A DNA stretch of 64,000 bases from Pyrocephalus nanus. Taxonomy: Eukaryota > Chordata > Aves > Passeriformes > Tyrannidae. Below are positions 12,985 through 27,214 of this stretch, one piece after another. The notes under the pieces were generated by a model. It was not told the origin of the DNA. It saw nothing but the letters and a program-made list of their open reading frames with translations, and searched no databases. Each line of letters starts with the position of its first letter. Position 1 is the stretch's first letter. The stretch is taken from assembly GCA_038380795.1 (NCBI GenBank), contig CM076259.1:29184977-29248976 (forward strand). Direction: 5' to 3'. A program made the translations under genes and the position numbers.

Positions 12985-13790
12985 AGTAATGGTTTAACTC
13001 ATGGGCTCAGCAAAAGTTAAAACACAAGCACTGACCTGACAGCATGAGGGAGCAGAGAGAAGGAAGACAACAGTTCAAGACAGTAAAAAAAGACCAGAAT
13101 AGAAATTACTCAGATACTTGTTACAACAGCTTTTCATTTTTGTGTTGGCTCAGATGTGGTTCTGGTTTCCCAATGATTCATAGGCCTAATATTTTACTTT
13201 GTGTTTCAAACTTTTTTCCATTCTTATTCACAACTGGTATGAGTTTATCTTCCAATAAAATAAATGCAGAGGCCAATCATAGTTTAAACAGTGTCTCAGT
13301 AGTGGTTTGGAGGTTTGGAAGACTTACATGGTATAAAGATTTAGACCTGGCCTTACCTACAGAAGCATATTTTATCCCTAATGAGTTTATGAATAAAAGT
13401 TTAACCTGTGTCCATTTAAAAAATATACAAAATGTATCAAAGTACAATCAGATCTGTTATCAGATCGGTATATAAACTGGGGGGAGTTGGCTGGGTGCCA
13501 CTGATCACAGCTCAGGGACAGGCTGGGCATCGGTCGGCGACTGGACTCTGCATCACTCGGGTTTCCTGGGTTTTATTCCTCTCTGTGTCTCTTTCTCTGC
13601 CTGTCATTGCAACTATTGTTGTTATTATTATCATTAGCATTATTGTTATATTTTACTTTCCTTCAGTTATTAAACTGTTCTTAACCCATGACTTTTACCT
13701 TTCTTTCATTCCACCCCATCCCCTGCTCAGAGGCAAGGCAGTGAGCAACGGGCTACGTGGTACTTAGTTTCCAGCTGGTCTTAAACCATG
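12985..13790 (+). mobile_element. solo LTR-like block of an avian endogenous retrovirus
   Basis: The 3' part (13440-13790) has the layout of avian ERV LTRs: ACAGGCTGGGCATCGGTCGG, an ATTATTATT-rich stretch, TTATTAAACTGTTCTTAACC, a CCCATCCCC run, and TTAAACCATGAT at the end. TGGTTTAACTCATG near 12988 is the inverted counterpart of the terminal TTAAACCA, suggesting the 5' end. No viral genes are seen next to it. The 5' half is uncertain. Confidence 0.55.
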
Positions 13791-16239
13791 ATGTGCATGA
13801 AACATTGAATAATTTCTGTGAAACTGTATTTCAAGCTGCCATTACAGAACAATTCAGCATGCATGGGAAAATCCTTAAACACACCTGAGACCGACCTGAA
13901 CAGGAGCTGAAGTGGAAAAAAAGTAAAATAGATTAGGAGGCCACATTGATCTTAGCCAAAATAAAACCAGAAACAGAGGATTTTCGTGCTGTGATAAACT
14001 AAGTGGGTTCAGTAGTGAGGTTTTCAGATTACATGTAGACTTACTGGCTTCATTTTTACAGTCAGTTTGCCTTTAATGGAAAGTTGTCTGCTGTTTCTAT
14101 TTACTCCTTTCTGCTGGTAGGGAACCCAACAAAGATTTGATTAAGGCTTTCCTATTATTATCAGGCTAAGGGTGATTTCACTAATAGCTGAAGCATCGGA
14201 TTTGCCAAGGCACTTGGAGAAACACACTGAGGCACAATACCTCTTCAAGGACAAATGTGAAGTGAAATAGCAATGACTGTCAATTTTATTAACTACTTTT
14301 GTATAACCTTTCTGTCTAGCAGCAAATTATTTTCAAACATGGCTTTTTCTTCTGTTGATAGTAAAGAACTCAGTGGTACTGAAGGAGCTGGTGATTTAAT
14401 AACAGGTTCTACTCTTTTTTTTTTCCTAAAAAATTTAGTTAGACTACTAGAGAAATTTGTGCTAATTGTATTGATTATTTTAGCCTTTGATTCTCCAGCA
14501 GCAACTTTAGGAAGTAATCCACAAACCAAGCATAGATAAAGTGGGATTCATCTGCCCTGGTTTGACCTCCAGATATTACCCATCTCAATCTGAGCAGCTC
14601 ACTCAAGGCTCCCTTTAGGCAATTCATCCCCTAAGAGAGCACAGAGGGTTTGTCTACTTGTAAGGTAGGTTAGATGAACCATCACCTCAGCAGAAAGTGA
14701 ACTCTGCACTATGGCAGTGACATAAATGATTTTTTGACCACTTTGCTCAGGGTTTCAGTGCTGTGTGCACCTGACTTGGGCACTTAAAAGCCTCTTCCTT
14801 GTCAGTCTTGCATGGTAAAATGGTGCTAATAATAGGAAAGATGAATGTTCATGAGAACATGGGAATAGTGGTTGGAGAGGATGAATGGCTGAACTAGCAC
14901 TTGAAAACATTCAATATGAGTTGATTATTTCCAGAGCACAGCATAAGTTGGATTTCCATTGCAGAGCAGTGGAATACTAGAGGTCCAGGGAGTTCTGTGG
15001 GAATAGAAGGAGTGGGATAAAAAAATTTCTGAGGGTTTTAATGCTTGATAACTTAAGGCTACACAAGAATGAAAAGAAGCTGTTGTAGGTGCAGAGATTC
15101 TGGACAGTCAAATGAAACTGGAGAGCACAAGCTATGTGAGCGAACTGAAGTTCCAATGGGCCACTGTATTCCCCATATAAAGGCTCTTCTGGAATAAGGG
15201 AATGGCTCTTTTCTTTAAGGAAGTACAGTTCCTTTTGCACAGTATTTTATGAAACAAATACTTCTGCTTGAGTGTTGAGTAATAATTTAGGGATACCGTC
15301 TTACCAAATTGGATTGTAATAAGCATGGGACAAATTGAATATGGTCCAGCTCATGGTAAGGGTTCAAAAATGTACCTGAAACCTACAGAGCTGGGTTGCA
15401 TTAATTACTGCCATTTCTTACAATGGGAAAATGTAAGGGAGGCACAGAATCAGCCAGAAGCTGCTGCTGCTTCTGAAGAATGAAAAGAAAGTATGTGTGA
15501 GATGTACTAAACTGGGATCCAGCTCCTAACTCCAAGGCTTAGATCAGTCCAAAAGCAATCTCATGACCAGTTTGGGATTAATTAGCGTGTTTGAATGTCC
15601 CATGGTTTGAAATAAACATACATATGTGACTGTGAAACAGAGGAAAATATCCCATAAAAACTAAAGTGTAACCAAGGGATTAATCTTAAGCTACCTTGTA
15701 AAGAAAAATTTTCCACATACAAACAAAATTTTTTGAAACAGAGCTCCCTAAAATTCCCACAGCACCTAAAACAACTAAGAGAGCTATAAGCTGCACAATG
15801 GCTTAAACTGCTCAGGGAAGAGACAGGGTGGAAATACAGAAGAATAATCTCATTTGTACTGCAGAAGAGAGGAAGAAACTTAGAGACTCTGTCAGTGGAG
15901 ATGTATATTTTCAGCTGTGCTTTGAGCTGTCCCAGAATGCTCACATAGGAGAGAGGGTCAAGGCTGTGTCAAATAGCAGCAGCTTCAGAGGGGAGGAACG
16001 TGGCTGTCCTTGTGCTGTGGATGGGCACATGGGTAAGTCAGGTATCTACCAAACCTCTGCCCTTGAATCCTGTCAAGCTACATTCATCTGATTGATGTCT
16101 GTGCCAAGGTGAAGAGTAATGTTCCATATGGAAGTATTCTGTTGCCTTTCCCTGCTGAGACAGGAATGTCTTGTTGCCTATGGCAGCTACAGAATACACA
16201 GAGTTTGGATGGAGCTACCCAAGCCCGTCCAAGTTGCAG

Positions 16240-19200
16240 CACCTTTTGGTGACTGTCACAATGATGACCTCAGCTATTCTGCAGAGCTGAAGTGTCCTCC
16301 CTCGGTGGTAAAGAAGTTCAAAGTTGAAAAAAACCAACCATGAAAGTCTCTAGTCTGTGGTGTGGCCTCATATATAATATATATCATAGTGACAAAGGGG
16401 AACACATTAGGCCAAATATCAGTCACAATTAAAAAGACTGTGCAGGCTTGCAGGCTGCATTCTTCAGGCTTGGTAAGTGATCCTGAAACCTAACTATAGC
16501 AGGGCACTATATTTCTGTATTTATGGCTTGCCTATATTTTCCTGGTTTGGTTTTTGTTTGGGGTTTTTTTTTTTATGATCATGTATATGGAAAATGTCAA
16601 AATATGTAATGTCCTGGGAATGTCTTTGCATAAAGCTTTGCATTTCTCAGTGAAGAAATTATATTGATAGGACTTTCTTTTAGGAATTAATCTCTTTCCA
16701 GGTTCCCAGTATAAGCATGTCTGAGACACTTTTAAAGTGGCTTGATATTAAAGACTGAGTTTTATCAACTCCTTGCAGCAACAACAGAAGGGGGTCACCA
16801 AAGAGGACTGGACCCCATGCCAGAATCCCAGGATCTCCCCATGATTCAGTAAAACAGAGTTACATCTAGATAACTTACTGTTTCTGAGGCTATGCAAAAG
16901 ATTTTAGCTATGATGATTCTCCTCTTTCTTCGCACTTAAAACTTCTTTTTAAATTGGCTACCTTTTTTCACCTGAATGCTGAATTAGGGGAACCTGACAT
17001 CTCTGCCTGGTAGTCAACCATCTGTCAGTACCCAGCCCCCGGGGCTGAGCTGGCCACAAGAACATCATCCTGACAGTACCAGCTGCTGATGTACACCACA
17101 TAGACAACCCAGAGAGTCTGCTTTCCATCTGGAACAAGATGATGAATGCAATAGCCAGGCCAGCAGCTCTTCCAGCAACTTTTCCAAGGCCAGAAAACAT
17201 GGTGGCGGATGTCCAGATATCTCATGGCAAGTATAATAACTAGGACATTTTGTCTTTATCTGTGATGAATACTAATAAGGGAAATACACAAGGCAGAAAC
17301 ATTCTTACAAGACCATGCAGATCCTCAAATCAGCAGATTAATTCCACCATATTCAAGAAGATCACTTGAGAGAGAAAGAATCTTTCGTGAATTTCAAGAG
17401 CTTGTACACAAAAATAACATCTTCTGCTGCTAATTTGACACCATCCCAGTACAAAACACAATGAAGGGAGAGAGGCTGGCCACCAAATGACATGTGTACT
17501 GTGTCTTATTACTGGGAATCAGTTTATGCTAATTGCAACAGAAAGAAGGGAAACACAGCTAGTTGTTTTAGGCAGGACAAATGAGATTTTGAAACTTAAA
17601 TTAAGGCATATAACAGACATGCAGGCATTCTGTTATGTAATAAGATCCTGATGTTAGCAGGCATAGCCATTACATCAGTGGGGAAGTGGGGGCAGTGGTA
17701 GGGGAACAGTTTATTCTAAGCAGCATTTTGCTATCTATCATTTGAGAAATATGTTGTTTAAAGACAATTTTCCAGGCTAGTGGAACTGAAGTTTGTAATG
17801 GGTGGAAAGGAGGCTCCTAAAGTCCAAGCTTCAGCATTACTTTCAATCAATCTTCATTCAAGTATTGCACTTTTCTCATTAGGTACTTTCAGCTCTACTT
17901 GACTGCAGCACTAGAGGTGTTTTCTACCACTTGAATTGATAAATTCATCAGCTGCCCAGGCCACCACTCTGTCAATAATCCACAGCTCTAACAGCTTAAC
18001 TCATATGGTGTAGCTCCTGTTGGTCAAGTAGCACTGACTCAACAGAGGCTGGCTCGAATGTAAACATTGGCACAGGTTGCCCAGAGCATTAGTAGATGCC
18101 TCATCCCTTGAAACATTCAGGATCAGGTCAGACCTGACACAACATCCATGGTCAGCCAAGAGTCCAGATTGCTAGACAAGTCTTCAGGGATGAAACAGGT
18201 CTGAGGTCAAGCAAGGAAATCAATCCTCAGGTCAGAGTCAGGTCCAGTGATGGTGACCAAAGTCAGACATTGATTACCAGGAAAGCTCATCGTGATGATG
18301 CACATCTGAAATCAACTGAGGAAGTCAGACCATGGATCAGGATCTGGATCAACAGGCTTGGTGGCCAGACATAGGCATGGCTGTGACAGAGCTGGAGACA
18401 GGTACATCCTCAAAATAGCTCAGGTGGGGACTGATGGCCAAGGGCTGAACTGAAATGTGGCTCCTGGGGTTGTGAACAAGAGGTGGAATGCCAGGTGGGG
18501 CTGCTCAAGGACATTAAAGCCTTTTGTTCCACTCAGGACTCCGACACAAAATTTTGCAAGAAAACATTTTAGTTCCCTGCCTTCAGGGTGAAAATCTGCT
18601 GCTTCTTTTGGAGCACTTCAGGAAAATTAGTCTATTTTTCTACTTTATTTGTGCCTGCTGTTTATCATGAATTTTTTATCATCATCATTTTTACCCCACG
18701 TATTTTCTCTAGAGCCTGAACTTAGATTACAGAGTTTCTAGAGAGAATGGGATAGGGTGCTGGGGTTATTTTCATCAACACAAACCACACAGTTTTTTGG
18801 CTATACAAGGATGCAAACTGTCTTGGCAATGGCATCTTCCTCTCCAGATATGAAACTAAGAAATCACCACTGTCAACAGAAAATTCTACAGACAGAATTA
18901 AATTTCCACACCTGTTCTCCACTCCTGTAGCTGTGAGTACAGTTACCTGCAAGGTCTGTTGTTGTGGCAGAATAATTTGGCCTTTTTTGCTCTTATCAGT
19001 GGGTAGTGCTGAGGATTGAAAGTGTAGAAGAAAGGCATACAATACACACATTCAACTTAGATTGTGTTCCATATGTTTGATTGTCCAGCAGGGGGGGTGG
19101 AAGCACATCATGAGCAGCCTTCGCTTGCGACAAAAAATTCAAAGGATGAGTTAATGTAAAGAGAATTAACTGTATTTTTCTCACTGTGTTGTTGCATCCC

Positions 19201-20808
19201 ATGAGCTTTCCCAGACAGATATTACCAAGACTGTTTGTGGTTTACCTTTCCTACATGTTGGATACCTAGTGGATACCCATTCATGCATCATTTGGAGTCA
19301 GTGACAGAGATGGTAGATGTGCTGTCCCTCCAAGCTGATGGCCTTTGGAGTGCCACTTGTGAGCTGGGTCACAATTAGCAGCAATCTGAATGGGATTTTC
19401 CTCCTTAGAACCACTGAAGCCACCTGCAATCTTGAGTCTGTTTGTGTGAATGGGCCTTCACTGGGCATCCTAAGAGATAAGGCCCACAATGAACTTGCAC
19501 TAGAATTTAGAAAGAAGGGGATTCAAGATTGCTTTGAAAATGGAGCACAACTAAAGGACTAGAAAGTATTTACTGCCCTGGAAACACACCTGCAGGTAAT
19601 CTGCAGACAAAATAAGCTTGCAAAAGATTTGCAAACTGATTATTTTAATCCAGGGCAGCTTCTTTCCTTTTCCTCATGTTCTGCAACCACTTGATCCCTG
19701 CACAGGATTATGTCTCTCTGTTGACTATTAGTCTCCAACAGTGCGTGTGTGCCAGCTCATAGGATTCCACAAACCAACATGAGTCAGTCCTGATCTGTCT
19801 CTGAGACAGCACACTTCAGCAGGAGACCCAGGGCTGCAGGGAAAAGTTTGAAGCAATCCTCAAAAAATGTACTTCTTTTGAATCATTTATGATCTCAGCA
19901 TGGTGCAAAGGTCATTGATCTGTGGAATGTATCACTTTAGGATGCAATGGTAAACCACAGCTTTTGGGTGTTACCAAATACGACTTCTGATCACTGAAAA
20001 TTGTTTATTTTCATTTTTTTTAATAAAAAATTTAAGCCAATCTTGCAGTTTTGTTGGTGCAATACTTTATTCAGTAACACCTAGGATTAAATGACAGTAT
20101 GAGCATTGAGTGTTCAGAGTCATCAAGCAAGGAGCTAGTATTTTGTGCTGAGAGAAAAGAATCCCGTGTACTAAATGATATTTTAAATATGCATACTTAT
20201 AAGCATAGGTTGACATTTGTATCAATCTTATTTTGAACAATTGCAATAACTGTAAAAAAAAAGTAGGAATCAAGCCTGTAAGCACATCCATGCCCTTTGG
20301 GACAAAGAGCACTTACATAAATACTTGATTTTTTTGTTTTGAGTGAATATTAAAAAGATGGGCTTGTTGAATAGTGTGATGGTGTTAAAGGACTACTCTG
20401 GTTCTTCAGTAGACATTTAGAATTCGTGGGGTAGCTACACTTTAAGAAAAAAAAAAGATCAGTAACGGAATTTAGTAAAAGATTTTGTTAAGAATTCGGG
20501 TAGAGCAATTCTAAACTCCCATACATGTATTTTGCACTGTCTCTATTCTTATGATTCAGAGTTGCAAGAGGCCTTTGGATGGGGAAGCTTCATTGAAACA
20601 TTTTCTGAATACCAAATATGCTGAGCTCCCAGGTCATGATGGTTCAAAAATGAATCTGCAGGCAGAAACATTTTCTTATCTGGTGAGGAGGAATTTGACT
20701 CCTTTCTTTAAGGCCTGAGGATATCCATTCAAGCAGAACCATTCCCAGCAGCTTGCTGTTTCGTTTCCCAGCTGGTCAGATGATCCAGTGAAGCAACATA
20801 TCTCCTAA
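16240..20808 (+). pseudogene. decayed second TCAF copy
   Basis: Four blocks follow the TCAF gene in the same order and strand and match its last four exons. They are 16240-16472 (CHNDDLSYSAELK matches [13 protein letters not shown]), 16988-17226 (NIILTVPAADVHHIDNPESLL), 19257-19595 (ATCELGHN then stop, and later [25 protein letters not shown]) and 20560-20808 (LQEAFGWGSFIETFSEYQ). Every block has in-frame stops or frame breaks. The third has lost its AG acceptor, and the second ends at GC rather than GT. The HExxH motif reads CELGH. No equivalents of the first two window exons of the intact gene were found at 12.5-16.2 kb, so the copy is also 5'-truncated. This is the product of an old tandem duplication; it cannot encode a TCAF protein. 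Confidence 0.88.
18060..18140 (+). mobile_element. short degenerate CR1 fragment
   Basis: GGCACAGGTTGCCCAGAGCA and CATCCCTTGAAACATTCAGG resemble the CR1 3' segment seen at 33450-33510. It is short and diverged. Confidence 0.5.
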
Positions 20809-23800
20809 GCGGGTTATGGCTCATGAGAATGTGATTGTCTCTCATAAAGCCAGTGCCCTGCAATACTTTTAAATGGTGTTTGAATAGTAGGGTGTCAGAA
20901 TAAATCTGAGAAGCGGCTCTGCATTGAACATGTGACACAAATTTGTTCTTGGCTCCCTCCCAGGTCTTCGTTTTTGTGTTGGGGTCTCACTACTTCCTTT
21001 CTCAACAGGAGTCATTTTAACCACAGAAGGGGAAATATTTGCTGTCTTAATACCTATGAAACAAAGAAACACCTTCCCATTTTTTTCTTCCTCTGTTTCC
21101 TTATCTCCAAAAGCTTCTCTGTTGCAGACACACTCTGGTTTCAGGTGTGCAAAGTTTGTTAATTAAGGTCATTAGGACATGAGTAGGAACAGGGGGAAGA
21201 AAGTCACTTAAAAAAATAGAGAGACATTGTAAGACAAAAAAGCTAGAAACATATGGAAGAACTCAGGTGAAATTACGGCTACAGCAACAAGAAATAAGAA
21301 CGATCATTTAAAGAAAAACTTTAATGGCCACTGTAGGAAAGGACTTGACTGGTGTTTAGTGAAAGGGGTTGCCTTCATGCTCTGCTTTCAGAGTTGGTAG
21401 CTGTGTAGTGAGAAACATCTGCTTTAGCTCATGTCAGAAGCAAAAGAGTGTTCAGGCAGTGAACTTACCTTTTTAATCCTCAGCTAGAGGAAATTTGCAG
21501 ACTTCTAGTGAATGTAAAATCACGGCAACTCACTCTGCCTGAGGACCTGATACAGCAGGTGCCTCACCTCACAGGATTGAATGTCCATAGGAAAGCAGCA
21601 CAGGAGTGTGTTTACAATGATCTGTTTGATCTCAAATTTAAATAGTCACATCAATGGCCTCTTCTTAAATGCCACACTGAACTTCCCCAATGTTAACATA
21701 CAGGCTACAGCACAAGCCAATTTTTAGGGTGTATTTCAAGATCCTGAGCCAAGCAACTATTTGTCTTATGGCTGTGCTTTCTTTTTCTAGTGAATGTTAC
21801 AGAATTCTTGACCTTGCTGTTAAGGTCACTGATGCACCACAGGGGACTGCTGTGACAGAGTCAGAGACTCTCTTCAACTCCTCCTGATCTCATGGATAGC
21901 TGTGTAGATTCTTCAGCAAAACAGATGGAAAGTAAGAGATATAAGGATCAATAATTTCTTTTCTCTGTACACAAATAAACACGTCAAATCTATGAATAAT
22001 CCAAAGTCAGGGAAGTGACCTGCACTAATAACACTACAAATTGTTCACATACACACCCAATAGCACAGCCAGGAAGATCCCCCAAATCCTTCAGCCACCC
22101 TAAACTTTAAAATCTTTAGTCTATATTTTGAAGCCAAATGATGTAATGATTTTTTCTTCTAGTGAAGTCCTACAACTATTCTGTTTTGAAGTTTTGGGGA
22201 CTCTAAGCTGAGAAAGAGACAATGACTTTATTATTTGATTCCCAGGAACTGAAAACTAATGGTAAATTATTATCTCCTCAACCCCAATGTTTGAAAAATT
22301 TTCACAAAGCTAGTTTTAAATATCCCAGAAAATTGAACTTGCTCCCTTTTCTACAGTAAATAATATCCTTCCAAATTTGGTACTTTTAGCACTGTTATTT
22401 GATGTTATTTGATTTCTTTAGAACCTCTCTTTGCTTTTGGTGTTTTGTGGTGCCCTTACTAAACGCTTTTTGATTGTTGTATCTGTTTGTCCACAATAAG
22501 ATAATATATTGTTAACACATCAGTGATTATATCCAAGGTGTTGGAACTATTTCCTTCATAACATACCAGCAGAACAGGAAAAATTATACTAGGCACAAAT
22601 TTCATTTAGCATTTTCATCGTGATCTCAATGCTAATAAGCCTTATTGATGCCACAAAAATGTGCATTGTTGGTACAGAGTATACAAATATTATCTGAAAA
22701 TATCACAGAAGACTATACTATAGGACATAGGATGAAATTTTAAAGTGAAGAACTATTTTGAACTCCTTATCAAGAGCTTCTTTGTTAAGGTAAGAGCTTA
22801 TTGATGGGAAGTGTCAGGGAGAAAAAAATCTGGGCATATTAGTGGGTCACTGAATAACTTACATTATACTGAAATTGAAATAAATGCAGAAGATAATTTG
22901 GAGGGAGAGTGAGGCACCAGCCTTAGGACTGGTTTTGTCAAACATAGTTTGCTTAAGCCTTGAAAGGGTGGGAGAGGTTCTGTGATTATCTTCTGTGAAT
23001 ACACTGCAATAACCAAAATTCCTGCTGAGCAGGCGAGACTGCTTTGGGGTAACTTGGCAATGTGAACTAGCAGTGCTTGGTTGCTGCAGCTTTGAGAAGC
23101 TATCTCCTCAAGGTCATGAGCTGTGGGAGAAACTTTCTACATCACAGCTCTCATGTCACAAGGTTGCAGCTGTTCCCCATGTGGCACAGCTTCTCAGCAG
23201 TCCTGGTGAGCCTGCCCAGCCTTCCTGCTTTCTGTGTTCCAAGAGAGCTCTGCCTTGTGGACTACTTGCTGCTGTAACTCTGGGCCCCTCACATATCTCT
23301 GGCAGTGCCCCCACTCCTGTACTGTAGACTCTTTTCCTTTCCCAGTCAAAATATACACCCCTATTCTCCCCAGAGACTCATAGTCCTTGTTGAAAGAGCC
23401 GTAAGGATCCAACTACTTCATTTTAGTTTGGATATTAAATTTGATTGTATCTTAGGTCATTGTTTTGAGCCTTATAATTGCCCACAGCTGTAAATGACTT
23501 TATCCAGTGGTTCTAATTTGGAGCCATGGAGCAAGTAGCATTGTAAAATTTGAACTAACTGATTTTCTGAGGTGGAAGAAAAGGACCCTTGAACTCTAAC
23601 TGTTCATCTGCAGTGGATTTGTCCTACATTTGCTTGGGCTAGCGAGAAAAAAAAAAGGTTTATTTTTTTAAATTTTTTCTCTTTTGTAATATGGTGAACA
23701 GATTTGAACACTCCGGAAATGCATATTGATGGCTCCATGTAAATGGAGCTGAGAAGGCTCAGGATGTGGGTATCCCTTCTCCACACACTCATTAACCTGT

Positions 23801-26800
23801 ACATTCCTTCACATTCCACCGAGTCAGTATGCTGAAGAGCAGCAAAATCAGTTTTGTGCACTGCTGCCAGGGGAAGTTGGATCAAGTACAAACCCCAAAT
23901 TATTCCCTGGGAGTGGTGTGGCACTGGATCACATGGCCAGAGGGACTGTAGGATCTCCATCCCTGAGACTATCCAAACTCAACAGGAAAAGGACCTGAAT
24001 AACTTCGTGTAGCCTTGAAGATAGCCCTGCTGCTAGCAGTGCGTAAGACCAAACACCTCCAGATGTGCAATCTTGTCTAAAGTGCTCTAAGGTCCATCAA
24101 AGGTACCAAACAGCAGGACAGCTTCATGTTGTACCCTCACAGTACAGAAACTGTAGACAACAAAACACCATACGGAGCAACTGTCTTCCAAAGAAACTGC
24201 ATTGTTTTGGCACGGTCTTCCCCATCCTCAGGATTCCCTGGCCACTCAGACCAGACCTTCACGGTTGTTTTGAGATATATGACTAAATATCAGTTGACTG
24301 TGTGATCAAGAGATCCCCTTATAGAGGAAAAAAGTGCTTATCTCACATGCTCTTTCCACGACAGTCTGATTCTGTTGCTCCGGTCTTGCTGGATGCCACA
24401 CAATGGCCTTTTGCAGCTTAGTTTAGAATCCAACTCAATTTGCAAAACCAAGAACTCCTAATATTACATTTTTTTCTGCTAGAGCACATATTATCTTATC
24501 TCTGTCTCTTTTCCTTCCAGTTCCTTCCTGGAGAGAAGCCAGTGGCGTGGGACAATATGGGCAGTGTGGAGGACCAGGGTGTGTAGAAGTATGGCAGAGA
24601 TCAAGCCCTGAGGTTACAGAAATGTTCCTGCTGTGTGGGGACACCCTTACAGTGTGAAACTTCAGAGTCTCACATCTCACATGCAGTTCATCCCTCACCA
24701 CAACATCCTTTCCGCCGCTCATTCTCCCCTGCATGAGTCCATTACCCTCTGGTGAAAGTAAATCACAGTGACAGTGACAGAGTGGCAGGTGACTTGCTGT
24801 GAGCAAGAGAACCGCTGGACCTCACAATCAGCTGAAGCACTTGCAGGAAACCAGGAGATCCAAAAGTAGGCCAAGATAAATGATTTATAATTAAAAAGCA
24901 GAAAGTAAAAAAAGTTGCTCAGGTGTATGTAGACTGATTGTGTATAAAATTAAAGAAGTGTTTGAATTTACTTTTAACCAGGTAGAGACATAAAGGCTAA
25001 AGTCACAGGATTTGTCTTAGACAACATATGAGATAAACAATGGGGAAGCAGCATGAACTAGATAGATGAAAAGGAATTTGGGGATCTCTTGGATAACAAG
25101 AAACTGCAAGGCCAACAGTAGTTGGATTACTACTAATACCTTACACAAGGTTGCTTAGGAAATTATTTCAAAACCACCAAATTTTAAAAGACAGAACAGA
25201 TTTGTTTCCAGTGTAATAACTCCTTTAAATGCCATTTCTCTCTTTTATTTCCCCCAAACAGCATTGTATGGTCCTCATCCGTGGTCTAGCAAGAAAAGGC
25301 AAAAGGAAACAAAATATAAAAAGAGAGAAAAAAAAAAAGAGTAAAGGGGGAAACAGGAGGAGTAAAAAGAAGCATAAAGAAGTTGTAAAGGAACATGAAA
25401 GAATCTGAGGTGGGATAAAATAGGAAAAGAGAAAGAGTAGGGGGATAATTCTCTGCTTTGTCTAAAAAAAAAAAAAAAAAAAAAGACATCCCTGAAGGGA
25501 ATTTTTATAGAAAAGTCCTTATAAAAAGATAGTGGCTGTCATGAAAAGCACATACATTTCTATTTTGGCTCAGCGAGGATGATCATTTATTAGAGAAAGT
25601 CTAGTGTATCCTATAAGGAAGAATCAGCTGTCAGAACTAGACATATTCTGAGAATACACACACCCCATGGTGTATGTATTCTCAGAAGTGAAGGTCACTG
25701 TGGCTCCTTCCCTCAGACCTGAGTTCCTTTCCAAAGGAAAAATTAATGTGCCAAGGAGTCATTAGCATCCAGATGTTGTTCTGATAGGCAGTTGGGATGT
25801 GGCCAGGATGTCCACCTGAAAAGAGGGACTGCAGGTGTCATATGTTAATCTGATAAACTTTTTGTCCTTTCCACCCAACCTCCTGGTTCAGTATGCAGGA
25901 TTGTCCTTCTGAAGCTTTCTGAAAGTGCTGTACTTGACTGTAATATCTTCATCTCTGCCTCTTGGTATATCTGCTACCTCCTGAATTAAGACAGACTTGA
26001 GAGGTAAAGACTGATTCTCATTTGTTGAAGAAAGGTACCTCTTTCAGACAAATCCGTATCAAAGAGAGGATCAGGAACCTCCCTTCAGTGATTCTGCAGG
26101 CAAATCCAAAATCATCTCCCCAAATCCCTCTTTTGTCATGACATGTCAAGAAAAACTTTGTATTCCAGATTTGGGCATGGAGACTGTGTCTAGCAAGTTA
26201 CATTTTCTTGAAAACCAATCTCCTGGTGTGAGTTTTGCTCTGTCCCATACCACCTTCCAAGAGCCAGAACTGCAGCTGCCTCTAAAAGCACCTGTGAAAC
26301 ACTGACCACTCTGTGTGTCTCATCTGCCCCTTTTTCTCCCTCAAAACTTTGCTGTTGTGATTTCCATAACTGATTTGAGGAAATAAAAAAGAGAAGTCAT
26401 ATAAGACAGAAATCCATTGCAATATTTTTGTTTGCTGTGATGCTGGACAAGACAAAAAAATTTCTCCATTGTGAAAGTATCACAGCAACTTTAGAAAGTA
26501 GAAGGCCAAGACCTTGCAACAGCCAAGCTTTTGGTCCAGTGGCTAAACCAGAAACCTGGCAAATACACTACTTAAGGTAGAAATTACAAAAATTTGTACT
26601 CAGGTTTTTGATGGGGAAAAAAAAAATCAACGCAAGTTGATTTTTCAGGGTTTATTTTTAGTCCCAAAGTGGAAACTACCAGCTCTTTAAAGAGCATGGA
26701 TATCATTGACGAAAGGGGAGGAACATACTGACAGGTTTGGAAAACTTGAGGGAAGCAGAGCACTTGCTCAAGACTTCTATGCATCTTATTTGCATCAGTG

Positions 26801-27208
26801 CTTCTGATGGGGGTCTTCTACCCTTTTTTTGTATTAAAAATCCTTCCATGGGGGACTCGGGCTTTTATACTTCGTTACATTCAGTTTCTTTCTGTCCCCT
26901 TCGTTGCCATGCCACACATCTCAGTGAATCTCCAAGATCCATCTCCTTTCTGTTGCAACCTGGGCAAGCAATGGTTGGCACTGAGTATGACACAGCCTGC
27001 TCTGTTGGTCTCCATATGGTTCTCCACGGGCTCTGCAGGTGAACATTGGGTCATGCTCCTGGCCAGTCCAGCACACTGGCAGTAATATTCTCATCTACAG
27101 GTGCCAAACACACTAAAAAGTTAAAACCTCCATGCAGGGAGGCTGGGGTTGTGGGAATCTGGGACATGTCACTCAAACGACATCCTCATTCAAAAAGCAG
27201 AATTAACA
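20809..27208. other. no gene seen between TCAF pseudogene and lectin array
   Basis: Both strands were read for lectin and TCAF motifs. Only A/T-rich unique sequence, a poly-A tract and short non-conserved frames were found. TCAF (+) and the lectins (-) converge on this gap. Confidence 0.55.
25464..25484. repeat. poly-A tract in A-rich stretch
   Basis: Twenty-one consecutive A at the end of a purine-rich segment (25290-25484). Confidence 0.95.
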
Positions 27209-27214
27209 TTTATT
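27209..27214 (-). terminator. candidate polyadenylation signal for gene A
   Basis: TTTATT on the + strand reads AATAAA on the - strand, about 520 bases downstream of the gene A stop codon. Unverified by transcripts. Confidence 0.3.
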
